Source of the DNA: Leucosporidium creatinivorum
Lineage: Eukaryota; Basidiomycota; Microbotryomycetes; Leucosporidiales; Leucosporidiaceae
Length of the DNA stretch: 64,000 nucleotides
Reading direction: 5' to 3'
NCBI GenBank assembly: GCA_001600635.1
Contig: BCKL01000002.1
Location: 1,057,425 to 1,121,424 of the forward strand
Shown here: in pieces, positions 12,951-24,243 of the stretch
Layout: each line of letters opens with the position of its first letter
Position numbering within the stretch: the first letter of the stretch is position 1
Position numbers and translations under genes: made by a program
The notes under the pieces: generated by a model
The model's input: only the letters and a program-made list of their open reading frames with translations
Databases searched by the model: none
What the model was told of the DNA's origin: nothing

Positions 12951-13279
12951 GATCCACCCAGCCGAGCAACTTGCACCGACTGCATCTAGTGTACTAGTGG
13001 TCTCTTGGTAGTTACGTGCTCTTTCTTTATGTCCCAATCGAACGCAGTGCTGCTCTTTTCTTGTACTCTCGTCTGTCGTCCGAGCGCGAAGACCGATTTT
13101 GTCCTCGGCTTGCTCTCTGCTAGCTCTGTGCTCAGGTCGGACGCGGATAAGACCGTGATATCGATCTCGATATAGTAATGACAACATTGAGAACGGTCGT
13201 ATCTTGTAGTTTAGCGAAGAAGCGCAGCTAGTGAGGAAGGAGGGAGCGCGGAGGGAAGGGGATCCGAGGGAGAGGTCGC
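12951..13279. terminator. Shared 3' region of convergent NAD kinase and OCA1
   Basis: The two stop codons face each other 329 bases apart. The strip has AT-richer patches (for example around 12990-13030 and 13165-13230) that fit polyadenylation regions on both strands. No gene is seen. Confidence 0.4.
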
Positions 13280-14192
13280 TTAGGGTGGCAACGGGACGGA
13301 GACGAGGTCGCAGTCCTGCAAGAGAGCGCGTAAGCTGGGGTCGGGCGAAGGAGGGGAACGGCGAATGGAGACCTACGAAGAGCTCAATGAACTGAAGGGA
13401 GTGCGCCGAGACAAAGGTTAGGTCCTCAGCAATCAGAGATGATAGCAGCAACAAGCTCACCTGCTCGTTCAAAACTCGTACTTTGGGACCAGCATACCTA
13501 TAGCAGGTCAAGCGACAGCACCGAGGTCAGCTTCCGTCTCGCCGCTTCCTCTCCGGCCTCCAACTCACCGCCGATACTCCTCCAGGATACTCGCCAAGTT
13601 CCACCTCTGCAGCTTCCTAAAGATGCCGACTACAGTTCCAGTCCTGTGCCGCCCGAGGTTGCACATGATCATGAGAGGCGAGGAGGAAGGGTTGATGATC
13701 AAGTCGAGGGCTTGGAGGACCACCTCCTCGGTGATGGGGTCGTAGTTGACGGCGTTCTCGACGCCGAGGTGGTAGAGGTGGATTTCTTGGTCTTGTAGGA
13801 AGTTGAGGCTGATGGAGAGGGTGTCAGCTCGCGCTTCTTGACCTGAAGAGCGGGGAGAGCACGAACAATCGACTGCTCGGGTCCTCTGGTGCAAGCCATA
13901 CGATGCTCTTTAGTCTCAACTTCTCCAAGAAGGGAAAGTTGAGCTCTGATGGCTGTCCACTACGGTAGAGCTTGTCCTCGACCATCCCAAAGTTGGGCGG
14001 CGGGATCAGAACCCTGCCTGACGGCCTGATCTGGCGCAGCGAGAGTCGGTGTGGTTGGTCGCCGAGGTCTGAATCTGAAGTAGGAGCGAGAGGCGGCGGC
14101 GTTGAAGTCGTGTGCAGGGTGGGAGGTGTCGAGAGCGGGGCCAGCGTCGAGGTCGATGCGGACGACGCGGTGAGCGGGTGTGTTGGGTCCAT
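13280..14192 (-). CDS. OCA1: OCA1/SIW14-type atypical dual-specificity phosphatase, 217 aa
   Basis: Exons, minus strand: 14192-13867, 13808-13569, 13497-13461, 13391-13377, 13315-13280. The protein belongs to the plant-and-fungi atypical DSP family; yeast Siw14 in this family removes phosphate from 5-diphosphoinositols. Around residue 70 the sequence PPPNFGMVEDKLYRSGQP gives the family's entry motif, and the active site C158-NLGRH-R164-TG is a full CX5R loop. It is followed by LQRWNLASILEEYRRYAG and the tail LNEQFIELFDCDLVSVP, which fits OCA1 rather better than SIW14. The first intron uses a GTTCGT donor, also seen elsewhere in this window. Exon 4 is 15 nt and encodes only FIELF. The start at 14192 follows a Ser/Thr/Pro-rich head; an upstream in-frame start near 14480 seems less likely. 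OCA1 versus SIW14 remains a judgement. Confidence 0.88.
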
Positions 14193-16388
14193 CGAGTCGA
14201 GTTGGGCAGTAGTACGAGAAGCACAGGTGAACCAGCTGCTACGAGCCGAGGTGAGGTTGAAGGGGACGACGAGGTCAGCGCAGGAGGGCAAGAGCGGGGC
14301 CAAGTCGACCAAGTTGCTCTCGAGAGGAGCGATTGCACAGGGTCTTTTAAGTACACCGTTATAGATTGTTGAGCTTTCTTTGTACTGGGTTGCTCTACAG
14401 CAACGCCAAAGCAGAAGAAGCGAGACCTCGGCGATTCCGCCCCTCTTCGCTCGTCTTGAGGCGCCCGTGGCCCTCTGCATCCCTCTGCAGCAGCATTCGA
14501 TCTTACACGGTCGTAATCGATTCAGGGCCGCGACTACGAGCCTGTCGAGACTCTTTACTCGACCTCAGCCGCGCTCGAGCCTCTTCGGCGATGGCAGTCG
14601 GCAGGTTTCTGGTCTCCTGCATGCTTATCAACAGCGATCTAACTCAAAGCAAGGGTGTGCTACACTGGTGACGAATGTCCTCGGCGGTGAGATTATCCAG
14701 ATATGCTGATGCGAAGGGAGGGTGAGCTTTCTTTCCTCGGCGATGGCGATGAGGCAGTCGTTGCGATGTCTACCGTCCCCCACAAAGCATACAGACGCCC
14801 TCAAGCCGGACTAGATTTGATGAGCGACATTCTAGGAGCGATCAACCTACGCCGCCCGCCCAGAACAGCGCTCGGTGGGCGCTCGCTCGGCGCTCGGCGG
14901 ACCCACACCGTTCCCTAGCAGACCTCGCCCCGCTCAAAGGCAGATCTGAACAATTGCTACCCTTTTAGGCGTTGCAAAGCAAAGCGGGGCGACGGCGCGA
15001 GTTCCCGAGTTCTTCGAGCTTGGAGAACGACGCCGAGCTTCGAAGCGAGCACTCCAGGAAGCGGTCAAGTCAAGACAGGTGCAAGCCTTGCTTCTCGGCC
15101 ACACAGCAGTACACATCGATGCGCTGTGGCTCGGGTCTTGACCCTTTGGGTACACCTAGTGGCCCTCCTGTACCTTAGCCACTGGCTGGCTCGCTCGGTC
15201 CCCTCAAATGATCCCACTCCACCACTTGAACTGCCTACAGCAGAGCCATCGAAGGGGGCAGAGCTCACCTGTAAGCTACTCAAGACCTCGAGCGACCGCC
15301 GAGAATCCCACAGCCTCGAAAGCTGCAGGAGAGGGAGGACTTGTGGCGCGCCTCCCGTCGACCCTTGAGGAGCACTTTGCTGGCGGCTCCTCGTTGCGAA
15401 GGCGTGCTGGGTGAGCAGCAGCCTGGGTTCTCCACCACTAGGATGGATCTGGGTTGGTGAGGAAGACTATAGCGGTCTTCCCATCGCTAAGGAGGAGCAG
15501 ATGGCAGCGAGCTCCTCGGGCGCTCAATCTCAGCTTCGAGCTTGCTCCTCGAAGGAGCAGGCTGCGAGAGCTGTTGGGAGGCTTGAAGCGGTCGTCTCAG
15601 GATCGTGAGTGAGATTGCTCCCAAAGCCCCCGGAGGGAGGAGCAACTGCTCCTGCGATCCTTCGCTGAGAGAGGTTGGAGGTCGACGAGCACTTCACGCG
15701 AGGAAGAGTCGGGCCTTGATCCAGTGGCAGAGCCTTTTAGAGAGGCCTGCACTCGCAAGAGCGAGAGCACCACGCAAGGGTACTGCACGCAACGACCACT
15801 CCAGAAGGATGTGGCAGGAGAGAAAGAAGCGAGAGAGGCGAAGTGGGCGATTTTCAAGAGCTCGGCTGGGACGTCGTCAGCCAAGCTCGCTAGACGAAGG
15901 GGTGCAGCTTGTGGCTAGCTATACTCAGTAGTATTCAGAACACCTCTGGCTACCCTCCAAACTCGCTGCCCTGACTTCCCGGCTCGAACTCGGCTTTCCA
16001 GCGCTCGCCGAAGCTGGAGAAATGCGCTTGACGCTCGCCAGTCGTTCTCAGCCTCGCAAGAGAGCTGGTGAGGTACAGGCAAGCGCTCTCGGATACTGAT
16101 TGCACTATGTGCCGCGCCAACAGCGCGCTTCCGTCTTGCGATGCCCAGCTGCACTTCGGCGCTCGGTCGACTCCCCTCTCCCCGCCTTTAATGTTAATCC
16201 ACTCTCAACGACGACGACGAGGTCTGCCCGCGGTCTGCGATGTTGATTTAATATGCATTCTCATCTTCCCCCTTCGACGAGCAAGCGCCTTCCCTTCTCG
16301 TTCCGTTCCCGTCTCGGCGCTCCCCCTCCTCCCTCCTCCTTACTCCTCTCCCCCTCCCCCTTTCCCTCTCTCCCGTCTTCACTTCTAC
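14193..16388. other. 2.2-kb gap with no defensible gene
   Basis: This is the longest gene-poor stretch of the window. Several open frames exist on both strands, none longer than about 165 codons, and none shows a family motif or a consistent exon chain. At 15600-15660 nested short palindromes (GGATCG with CGATCC outside, TGCTCC with GGAGCA inside) could fold on RNA. I found no tRNA boxes and no 5S, U6 or SRP-like segments. It may hold a non-coding RNA, a degraded gene, or long UTRs of its neighbours. Confidence 0.4.
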
Positions 16389-18754
16389 CTAGACGACGAC
16401 CTCCCCCCACAGCGCCTCCAACGTACTACTCGGCACCCACCAGCCATCGACGCTCCTCACCCTCCCTCCGAGTCCCTTGCCCGAGATCTCACGAGGACCG
16501 ACGACGGCGTCCTCGCCGGCGAGGAGGCAGATGAGGCGACCCGTGTTGGAGGAGGCTGTCGGTGAGTAAGGGGGAGGGGGGGGGATGCGATGATTAGGAG
16601 AAGGAGGGGAAGGTGGGTTAGCGAAAGGGAGGGAAAGGGAGGGAGAAGTCGAGTAGGGGAAAAGGCAGAGAGAGAAGGAGCAAAGACTCACCATGCACCA
16701 CGAAAGCATCAGCATACAGACTCAACGTCGTCAAATCCCTCAAGAACCACCTCGTCAAGTAGACCCTCAACCCCCTCGGCAGGGTGTTCCACACGTCCAT
16801 CTCAAACTCGTCGACAATCCTACTCGCATCGACATCCCCCACCGGCATTGCCAGTTCCTCCGTCAGTTCGATCCTCAGGACCTGGTTCCACCTCTTCAAT
16901 TCCGAGAGAGGAGGGGAGGAAGGGAGCGAGAGGGAGAGGTTCTTGCCCGCTGGGGTGGTCCAGTGCAGGGTGGAGGCGAGGGTGCGGTTCGGGGAGAGGA
17001 GGATGATGGAGGGTGAAGAGGTGGGAGGGAAGAGGGTCGGATGACCGCGCGAGTAGCCGGGAGAGGAGAGGGTCGATTTGGAGAGACGGAGGAGCGCTTC
17101 GTTGACGCCTGTTGCACATTGCCGAGGAGGGAGAATGATCAGCTCGGTTGGGATCGATGGTGGAAACCAGAGAGAACAGTAGAGCAAAACTCACCCTCAA
17201 CACTAGCCGACCATCCCGGCGCTGTCCCCCTCTTCACCCCTCCCAATCGCACTTCCTTCGTCTTATCCTTCAGGCTGCCCAAATGCGCCCCAATCACCGG
17301 TCCTCGGTCGCTCCTCTCTGCTCCTCCCGCCTCCTCATAATCATGATCCTCCTCATCTTCGACCGACTCGACGGCAACGCGGTCTCGGTTGGTGCCGTGG
17401 CGGCGGTTGCCCTGTGAGAAGAACGAGGGGTCAGCCTGAAGACGGGGGAGGGAAGAGGGAGGAGAAGACGTACACCCCAGGTAGGCGAGTTCTTGCGATG
17501 GCGGAGTCCGCCTTCGCCGAGACCGAGTTCCATGCGTTGCCGGCGAATCATGATGGCGAGCTGTTGCGAGAGTGTAAGTTAGCTGTTATCCCGCTTCCCG
17601 CTCGCTCGACTACACACCTCATCATTCGGCCTCCACAACTCCCTCAAACCCCTCGAGAAATCCCCAAACACCTCCTCCAAACTCGCGGGCAAGGTCTCCC
17701 CCTCGGGCAACAGCGGGCCAAACACCCTGCCCTTCAAATCCTGCATGGCCTCGCTATCGAGGATCTCATCCCTCAACCAGCGGTCGGCGTGATGCGCGAG
17801 AGGGCGACCGAACCAGAGTCGGTCGGCGGACGCCCAGCGCTTGGAGCCGAGTGGGGTGGCCGAGGTGGGTAGGAACCAGTCTGCTGGAGGTTGGCAGTGG
17901 ATTTGACGGGGGAGGAAGTAGTCTGCGGTGGGATAGGGTGAGGTTAGTTGAGAAAGGAAGGGGAGAAAGCGAGGGGCAGAGAGAGGACCGACCTTGGAGG
18001 GAGCCAAAGTTCCAGTCGACGTCGTCGGCAAGGAGGGTGTAGCCTAGCTTGGAGGCGATGACTGAAGCGCGGACGTAGAGGTTGAGCTCGGAGGAGAAGC
18101 CGTGGGTTCTGTTTAAGAGAGCGGGAGGGTGGAGGTGGGGGTCAGCACGCGGCAAAAAATGGGAGAGCTGCTCTGCGCCAGCACAGCAAAGCCCGGGGAG
18201 AGCAGGGAAGGTAGTAAGGTACTCACCCGGAGAACTTGAACAGCATGACCCTCTTGCATTCTGGCAGATCTCCCTTGCCTAGCCCCACACCTCCATCGGC
18301 GTCCCTCCACCGCTTGGGCAAAACGTGCGACTCTCCTACACCCTGCAGCCTGAGCTTCCTACTCTTGATCAAGCTTGATACTTGCTTCTGGTGAGCCCAA
18401 GGGGAGATGAGGAAGTGGTAGAGGGAGAAGAGGCTGAGGAGGAGAGCGGCGAGGCGGAGGAAGCGGGTGCGTTGGCGGGAGGGGGAGATGGGGAGGGAGG
18501 AAGGTGCTAGTGACGCGTATAATAGAGTCAGCTTTCGTGTTCTGTAGCCCTTTAGTTAGAGAGGAGAGCCCACCTCCGGTAAGTGGACGCGTGGAAGTTG
18601 ATGAGGCTGGTTGACGAGCTTCCTGCTGTTCTGCTTTGGTAGGGGTTGCTGGAGTGACTTTGATAGTAGATTTCTTTTCTGGAGATTGAGGGTTGCGTCT
18701 GTAGGCTACAGAGTCTGCTCTGACGTGAGCGCGAGCATCTCTCCCAGAGCTCAT
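16389..18754 (-). CDS. Fucosyltransferase-like type II membrane protein, paralogue A, 589 aa
   Basis: Exons, minus strand: 18754-18574, 18506-18227, 18108-17993, 17922-17618, 17560-17474, 17411-17195, 17108-16692, 16555-16389. A 76-residue basic, Ser/Thr-rich cytosolic head leads into one membrane helix (about 77-96) and a long lumenal part, the plan of a Golgi glycosyltransferase. The lumenal part shares, in order, with the gene at 21021: VMLFKFSG, LYVRASVIASKLGYTLLADD, a WNFG..DYFLPR block, LEEVFGDF, GPVIG, FLRDLTTLSLYADAFVV, ASSNTGRLICLLAGED and GGRVRSVDGWWVPS. In fucosyltransferases of the GT23/NodZ fold, the HxRxxD-type motif binds the nucleotide sugar. Here that place reads GAHLGSLKDK (364-373), without the arginine. 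So it may be an inactive or re-purposed copy. The fold assignment is by motif pattern only and is tentative; the paralogy with the other gene is clear. Confidence 0.75.
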
Positions 18755-19153
18755 CCTGTGGGGAGTGACCGGTTCGACAGAGAGTGAAGGTGATGGGAGC
18801 TGTAGGACGGTATAAGGGCGGAGAGAGTTAAAGTTGTAGTCGATTGGGCGTGACTTGGGCGGAAGAGAGAAGACGAGGCGAGGCGGGAGGGAGGAAGAGA
18901 GGAAGGAGGAGCGCGTCGAAGGGAGAGATGGAAAGGGGTGTCGTCTAACTGTAAAGCACTCAAATCGCATCTAAAGTACTATTAAAAGCTATTACAGCTT
19001 CTATTACACCTGCTACAGCTCTCCTTGGATACATGAACTGACCTCATAACCCGCTCGGCCCATCCAAACTCGGTCTTCTCTCTTACTGCTACTCACCTCG
19101 CTCGTCTTCTTCTGCACCTCATCAGCCTCGTATACAGCACTATCAAGATCAAG
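18755..19153. promoter_or_regulatory. Divergent promoter of paralogue A and the secreted protein gene
   Basis: The 399 bases lie between outward-facing starts. A T/A-rich run around 18970-19015 (several CTATTA and TACAGCT phrases) stands out from the GC-rich surroundings. No specific factor site is claimed. Confidence 0.4.
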
Positions 19154-20573
19154 ATGCTCCCCTCATTGCTCTCCTCAGCTACAGCAGCCCTCTTACTCGC
19201 CACCACCTCTGCCTCTGCTTCCGCTATCCACCTCGACAAACGAGCAACAGACTTGGGAGGCTTCTTCAACGCTTCAGAAAATGGCGGCAAATGGTTGACC
19301 GTGAGTTGGACATACTCTTCTCTATGCTGCTACACGGCGACCCCCGACTACACCCTCCCATCCACCGCTAAAAGAGGCCTGCGCGTTTCTCGCGTCGTCG
19401 TCTTCCTTCGCTCGTCTCGTCTCGTCTCGTCTCGTCTCACCATCGCCTGCCTCGCATCCCTCTTCTACACCATCAAACAGCTCGCTAACTTCCCTCTCTC
19501 CCCACTACAACAGCTCGCAGCCAACACCGGCGGCCTAGGCGAGCCCCTCAACCTCGTCATCTCTGGCCTCTCGGACCCTCTCATCCTCACCGACGCCGGC
19601 TTGACCGACTTTATGTGGTCCATTGATTATTCCGAGGAGTTCTTGGGTCAGAGCTTGGGAGAGAGGCAGGCGGCCAACTTGGGCGATGGCAATGGACAGT
19701 GTGAGTGAACGCCGAGCTGAAGGATGAGGAGGAAAGACCGAGCTGACTTGAGGGTGGAACCACACAGTGAATCAGACGGACATCCTGCGCTACAACTATG
19801 GAGACCCCAACTATGGTACGCTGCAAGAGTCCATCAACGGTGGCTCTCATGTTCGGTACTGGAAGCAGAATGGGTCAGTCTTTCGCTTCCCTCTCTCGTC
19901 CTCTGCCTCGACCGAGCTGATCCCCTCCCTCGCTCGAACACACTGCAGATCTGAAGCCGACTCTGGCGCCTGGTTCGTCGCCGCCTCGGTCGAGTTCCCC
20001 GCCTCGCAGAACCACATGATCGTGCCGAACGGGTTGGTCTCTCTCCCTCTTCTCTCCTCTCGCCCTCAAGTGACCCCATCCGATGCTACAGCTACGACCT
20101 CGGCCGCGACGAATTCACGGGCAACGCCACCGCCGCAGGGGGCACCATGTCGCCCAAGACGAACCGGACCTTCGAGACCTCGGTCGAATGGATGAGCGGG
20201 TTCTTGAAGGCCAACTCGAGCGAGGGCATCAACCATGCTATTGAGACGGATGGACGCGTGGCCGTGTTGACTGTCAAGGTGACGGGAGATGGGAGTAAGG
20301 CCGGGGCGACTAGGTGAGTTTGACGAGAGGCGCCGAGCAGCGTCGGGCGAGGTGCGAGTCGAGTTGAGGCTGATCATTCCCTCCTTTACCTCTTTCTCAC
20401 CCTCATTCCTACGTTCTCACCTCCTCCCGCTCCTGTGACACTGCATCCCACCACACAGCTCCGCCACCTCCCTCCTCTCCTCCCTCCCCTTCACCCTCTC
20501 CACCTCGGCCGACCGCGCCAAGGTTCTCCTCACGGGCGTAGTAGGAGCCGTCGCCATGGCCGTGCTGGTCTGA
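19154..20573 (+). CDS. Secreted, probably GPI-anchored protein, 286 aa
   Basis: Exons 19154-19300, 19514-19700, 19768-19873, 19949-20032, 20092-20313, 20459-20573. A hydrophobic signal peptide (about 1-22) is followed by a Kex2-like KR at 29-30. The mature part carries blocks I remember from a widespread unnamed fungal family: LNLVISGLSDP, LTDAGLTDF, ANLGDGNGQ, HVRYWKQNG, DSGAWFVAASVE, YDLGRDEFTGN and SSEGINHAIETDGRVAVLTV. Several N-x-S/T sites are present. The end is Ser-rich and then hydrophobic (VLLTGVVGAVAMAVLV), which fits a GPI signal. No catalytic motif is seen and no function is known to me. Intron 1 is 213 nt, long for this genome, holds a CTCGT microsatellite and has no in-frame stop, so its retention would insert 71 residues. 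The gene lies between two fucosyltransferase-like paralogues, which suggests but does not prove a cell-surface role. Confidence 0.8.
19411..19438 (+). repeat. CTCGT microsatellite in intron 1 of the secreted protein gene
   Basis: A 5-base unit is repeated about five and a half times inside the 213-nt intron at 19301-19513. A unit of 5 is not a multiple of 3, so length changes would matter only for transcripts that keep this intron. Confidence 0.85.
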
Positions 20574-21020
20574 GGACCTTCGCTCTGACTCGACCTCGGA
20601 GACGGAAGAACACGCGAGGGGCGGAGAGGGACAGGGTCGGCGCTGGTCGTCGACTCGACCAAGACCGACGAACAGGCGGGAGGAAGAGCAGCATGAGGAG
20701 ATGGAGGAGGGAGGGAGCTGTACATACACAGATCGGTTATAGAAAGAGTGCCGCACTGAATGGACACTCGACAATTGTTGCACTATCTTTTCCTTCCCAG
20801 TTCCTCGGCGCCGAGCAGAGTTGGCCAAGAGGAGTCGGGCTGAGCTGCTGCTTCCTTGCAAGTTAGTGCTTCTCCCGACCTCGCTCACTACTCTGAGAGC
20901 TCTCACTGAATTTGTAGCTCTACTCGACTGCAATTCTCGCCAGTCTAGGCGCCTCAACGCGTCTCATCACCTCTTCGAGCTTCGCTTCCCGCTCTCTCGC
21001 CCCCCCCTCCTCCTCATCCG
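20574..21020. other. Intergenic, upstream of paralogue B
   Basis: No gene seen. It carries the 3' end of the secreted-protein gene and the control region of the gene at 21021. Confidence 0.4.
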
Positions 21021-23724
21021 ATGGAGTCGCAACACCTTCGTTCGCGCTCACAAGGTCGTCAATCCCTCCAATCCTTCAAGTTTCCTCGCTCTCCGCCTCC
21101 CCTCCCCTCTGTGCCCCTCCAACAGCAACAGCAGCAGCGAGCACCGGCGCCTCCGCCGCCCAAGTTCGACTGGAGCCGACGAGCGCCTGAGCAGCAGCAG
21201 CAGAGAGGGAGTTGGGGTGGACTGTGGAGGAAGAGGAGGATGGGAGTAGTGCTGCTTTGTGTCGTTGGAGTGTTGCTGCTGTGGTACAGCACAGCGGGAG
21301 GAGCAGAGGAGCGGGAGAGACGCGTTGAACTGAGGGAGGTGCAGCAGGTCTTTGCTGTTACTTCGACTACCAAGGAAACAGTAGCAGCAGCAGCTGTACC
21401 TCTACAAGAATCTCAGCGCCACGAGATCCTCGGAGAATCCGCCCTTTCCGCGACGACCGAACTCCCCTCGGCCTCCCCCTTCTCGCCGAGCACCTCCCCT
21501 CCCTTCATCCTCTCCGCCCCAGCCTCCCGGCTCCCCAAATGCGAAAAGATCATGCTCTTCACCTTTAAGAACTGGTGGGGCTTTGGGAGCGAGTACTTGC
21601 TCTATGTGAGTCGTCCGCTCACTCTCGGTTCGGGCTTGCTTCTCGGAGGAGCCGAGCTGACCCTGAACTGCTTCAACGCACAGCTAAGAGCTTCCGCACT
21701 GGCGACCAAACTAGGCTACACTCTTCTAGAAGACGACAGCAAGTGGTCCGTCTTCCTTTCCATCCCTCCTACTTCCCTCACTAACCTACCTCGGCGCCCC
21801 TGTTCTTAGGAACTACGGCCGCCTAACCAACTACTTCCTCCCCCGTCCCATCTCTTGCATCCCTCCTACCTCCTGGGCAAACCCCAAGAAGGCCTACCCC
21901 CTCGGGGCACCCGATTGGCTCTCCCATCCCCGAATTCGCTACTCGCGCTCGGTGCTCTCCGCTTTGGACGACTGGACGAGGGAGGAGTATGATCTACCGC
22001 GGGTGGCTGCGGGGTTGAAAGACCAGAAGGAGGAGGGAGGGGAGAGGGATATTCTGCCTATGGGAGAGAGCTTGCCTCAGGCTTTCGAAGAAGTGTTCGG
22101 GGATTTGGAGAAGGAGGTGCAGGGGATGTGGAATTTGGAGGACGGCTTGGAGGGGGAGGTGGGAGTCCTGAGGGAAGAAGTGGGACTGAGTGGAGGGAAG
22201 TGGGAGGAGGAACGAGAGAGTGGTGAGGGCAAGGAGGGGAAGGGGTGGAGAGAAGGGTGGAATAAGCAGAAGAGGGCGGAGGAAGGGAAGGGGAGGGGAC
22301 CGGTCATTGGGTGAATGGTTGCTCTCTCTTTCGTTGACACGAGGGGAGACAGCTGACCCATTCGATGATCCACCAACAGCATCCACGTTCGACTCGGCGA
22401 CAAGGCGCCCGAGTACGCTCACGATTCGGCAGAGAGTGGGATCACCAATACTTTGCAAGTCGCTCTCCCATACTACTCCTATCTTGTTCAATCGCTGACG
22501 CTACCTTTGGACTCGCTCAGCGGCAACCTAACCGTCTACGCCGCCGCCGCCGCTGAGGGTTCGTCCTTTCCTCTCCGCTTTCGCCCTCTGTCTCTCACGT
22601 CTGACCTTCTGCCTTCTCTCTCCCGAACAGCCTACGCTCGACTCCTCCCCTCCTCTCCTTACGCACTTTCCGCGCACTCCCCTCTCACCTTCTCCCCCTC
22701 CGCCGAACCGACCCTCCTCCTCATGACGGCCGAACCGGGCGTGCTGGTTTCACTCGAGGAGGAGCCACTTGCTCAGCCTTTTAGAGTGATCTCCACTACC
22801 TCTGCTATGGGAAGCAAGGGAGAGAGTGAGGTCGAGGTCAGCGACGAAGAGGTCAAGAGGAGGAGGGAGGAGTTTGAGGGCCGAGTGGTCGGCGCCTACG
22901 CTCGGAAGGGCGATGGAAAGAAGAGGAACGAGAAGCGTGCTGCCTCCTCCACTTCATCGTCGCCTGGTCTCGCAGCAGGCTACGATCAAGCGACCTTCAA
23001 CTCCCTGCCCCTCGTCGAGCGGGTGCTGCACACGAGGGCGTTCGTTAGGGATCTGACGCTGTTGGCGAGGGAAGCGGATGCGTTCATCGTATCAGGTGAG
23101 TCTCAGCTGACCCTCTCTGCGTTGAGCTAGCAGACAAAGCTAGAGCGAGAGCTGACCGCCGCCTGGCGCCGAACCCACAGCTTCGAGCAATATCGGTCGA
23201 TTGGCAATGCTGTACGCTTCCCTATGCTTCGAAGCTCGCCTCAATATCTCTAACTCTTCCTCTCATACAGGCTCGGCGGCTCTGACGCTTCAATTGGCCC
23301 TCGTTCCCCTTCAGGCGCCTCCCTCGGCGGTCGCATGTTCGTGTCCTCTCCCTCCTCCCCTCTCTCTCTCACCCCGCTGACCTCCCCTCTCGTCGCACAG
23401 CCGCTCCATCGATTCCTACTGGTACCCCACCGCATACGCCCGAGCCGTCTGGTCCGAGGTCGTCGACACGCCCGACAAGGATAAGAAGAACAAGGCGACC
23501 GTGCCCGTCGAGTGGAGGGGTAAAGGGAAGGGCCAGGGTAAGAAGCCAGCAGCGAGGAAAGGCAAGGGGGTGCAGAGGATTGAGTTGGACGTGGAGGAGA
23601 AGAAGGCGAGGGAGGAGGTGTGGAGGAAGGTGAGCTTCTGAGCCGAGTGAGTGAGGAGCGAGTGTAGGGCCGAGCTGACTCTCTTGACGTTGCGCAGGTC
23701 GAGTGGGAGAAACAGCAGAGATAG
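21021..23724 (+). CDS. Fucosyltransferase-like type II membrane protein, paralogue B, 714 aa
   Basis: Exons 21021-21605, 21684-21745, 21810-22310, 22380-22558, 22631-23095, 23181-23211, 23271-23336, 23401-23629, 23698-23724. A 73-residue cytosolic head with Gln runs precedes a membrane helix at about 74-89. The lumenal region repeats every block of paralogue A: IMLFTFKNW, LRASALATKLGYTLLEDD, WNYGRLTNYFLPR, FEEVFGDLEKEV, GPVIG, VRDLTLLAREADAFIVS, ASSNIGRLAMLLGGSDA and GGRIRSIDSYWYP. It keeps IHVRLGDK at 384-391, which resembles the HVRRGDK-type nucleotide-sugar motif of alpha-1,6-fucosyltransferases and NodZ. I infer a Golgi sugar transferase; the donor sugar is unproven. Cell walls of Microbotryomycetes are reported to contain fucose, which makes the idea plausible. 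The intron at 22559-22630 is 72 nt and has no stop in frame, so a 24-residue longer form is possible. The C-terminal tail is strongly basic. Confidence 0.78.
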
Positions 23725-24243
23725 CTTAGAGTGTACTGAAGCTGGAGAGGTGTTGTTGTAAAGATCATCTGGCCTGACCCATCACCTTTTGACGAGGAGA
23801 GCGCGAGTGCTGCTCGCTCTGCGACAGTCGCTGGCTAGAAAAGCAAAGCATTACATGACTGAACGGATCCCTCCTGCTTCTGAACGCCGTATCTCGTCTC
23901 CCGTCGTCACTGAACCTCCTCAACCCGTCGCAGGCGCCTCGCCTTCTCCCCTTCCCCTCGAAGCACCTCGGCGACGATTTCCTCTTCCTCGTCCTCTTCC
24001 TCGGCCACGCGGGGTTGAAGCGAAGGGGTGCTGGGAGGTGGAAGCTGGAGGTGGCGAGATACTGATCGAGTTGCTCGAGGTGGAGGTGGAAGGCAGAGGA
24101 GGCGAGGAAATGAGGTCTGTTGGGGGGGATCGGGGTGAGCCGAAGCGTGAAGGCTCGGCTCGAAGAGACGGAGTGCTCACTCGTCGCTTCGACCCCAGGG
24201 AGCTTGAGACAGTCTCTCCCCTGCACAGGACTCTGTGGAGGCG
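23725..24243. other. Convergent 3' region between paralogue B and the coiled-coil gene
   Basis: Reading frames on both strands are open for over 100 codons here, but they are arginine- and proline-rich shadows of GC-rich DNA with no motif. I see no gene. Confidence 0.4.

Noticed and set aside
15600-15660. Nested palindrome as a transcription terminator or structured RNA gene
   Set aside because: Arms are only six bases each and GC-rich; chance is a sufficient explanation without expression data. Mentioned only as part of the gene-free gap.
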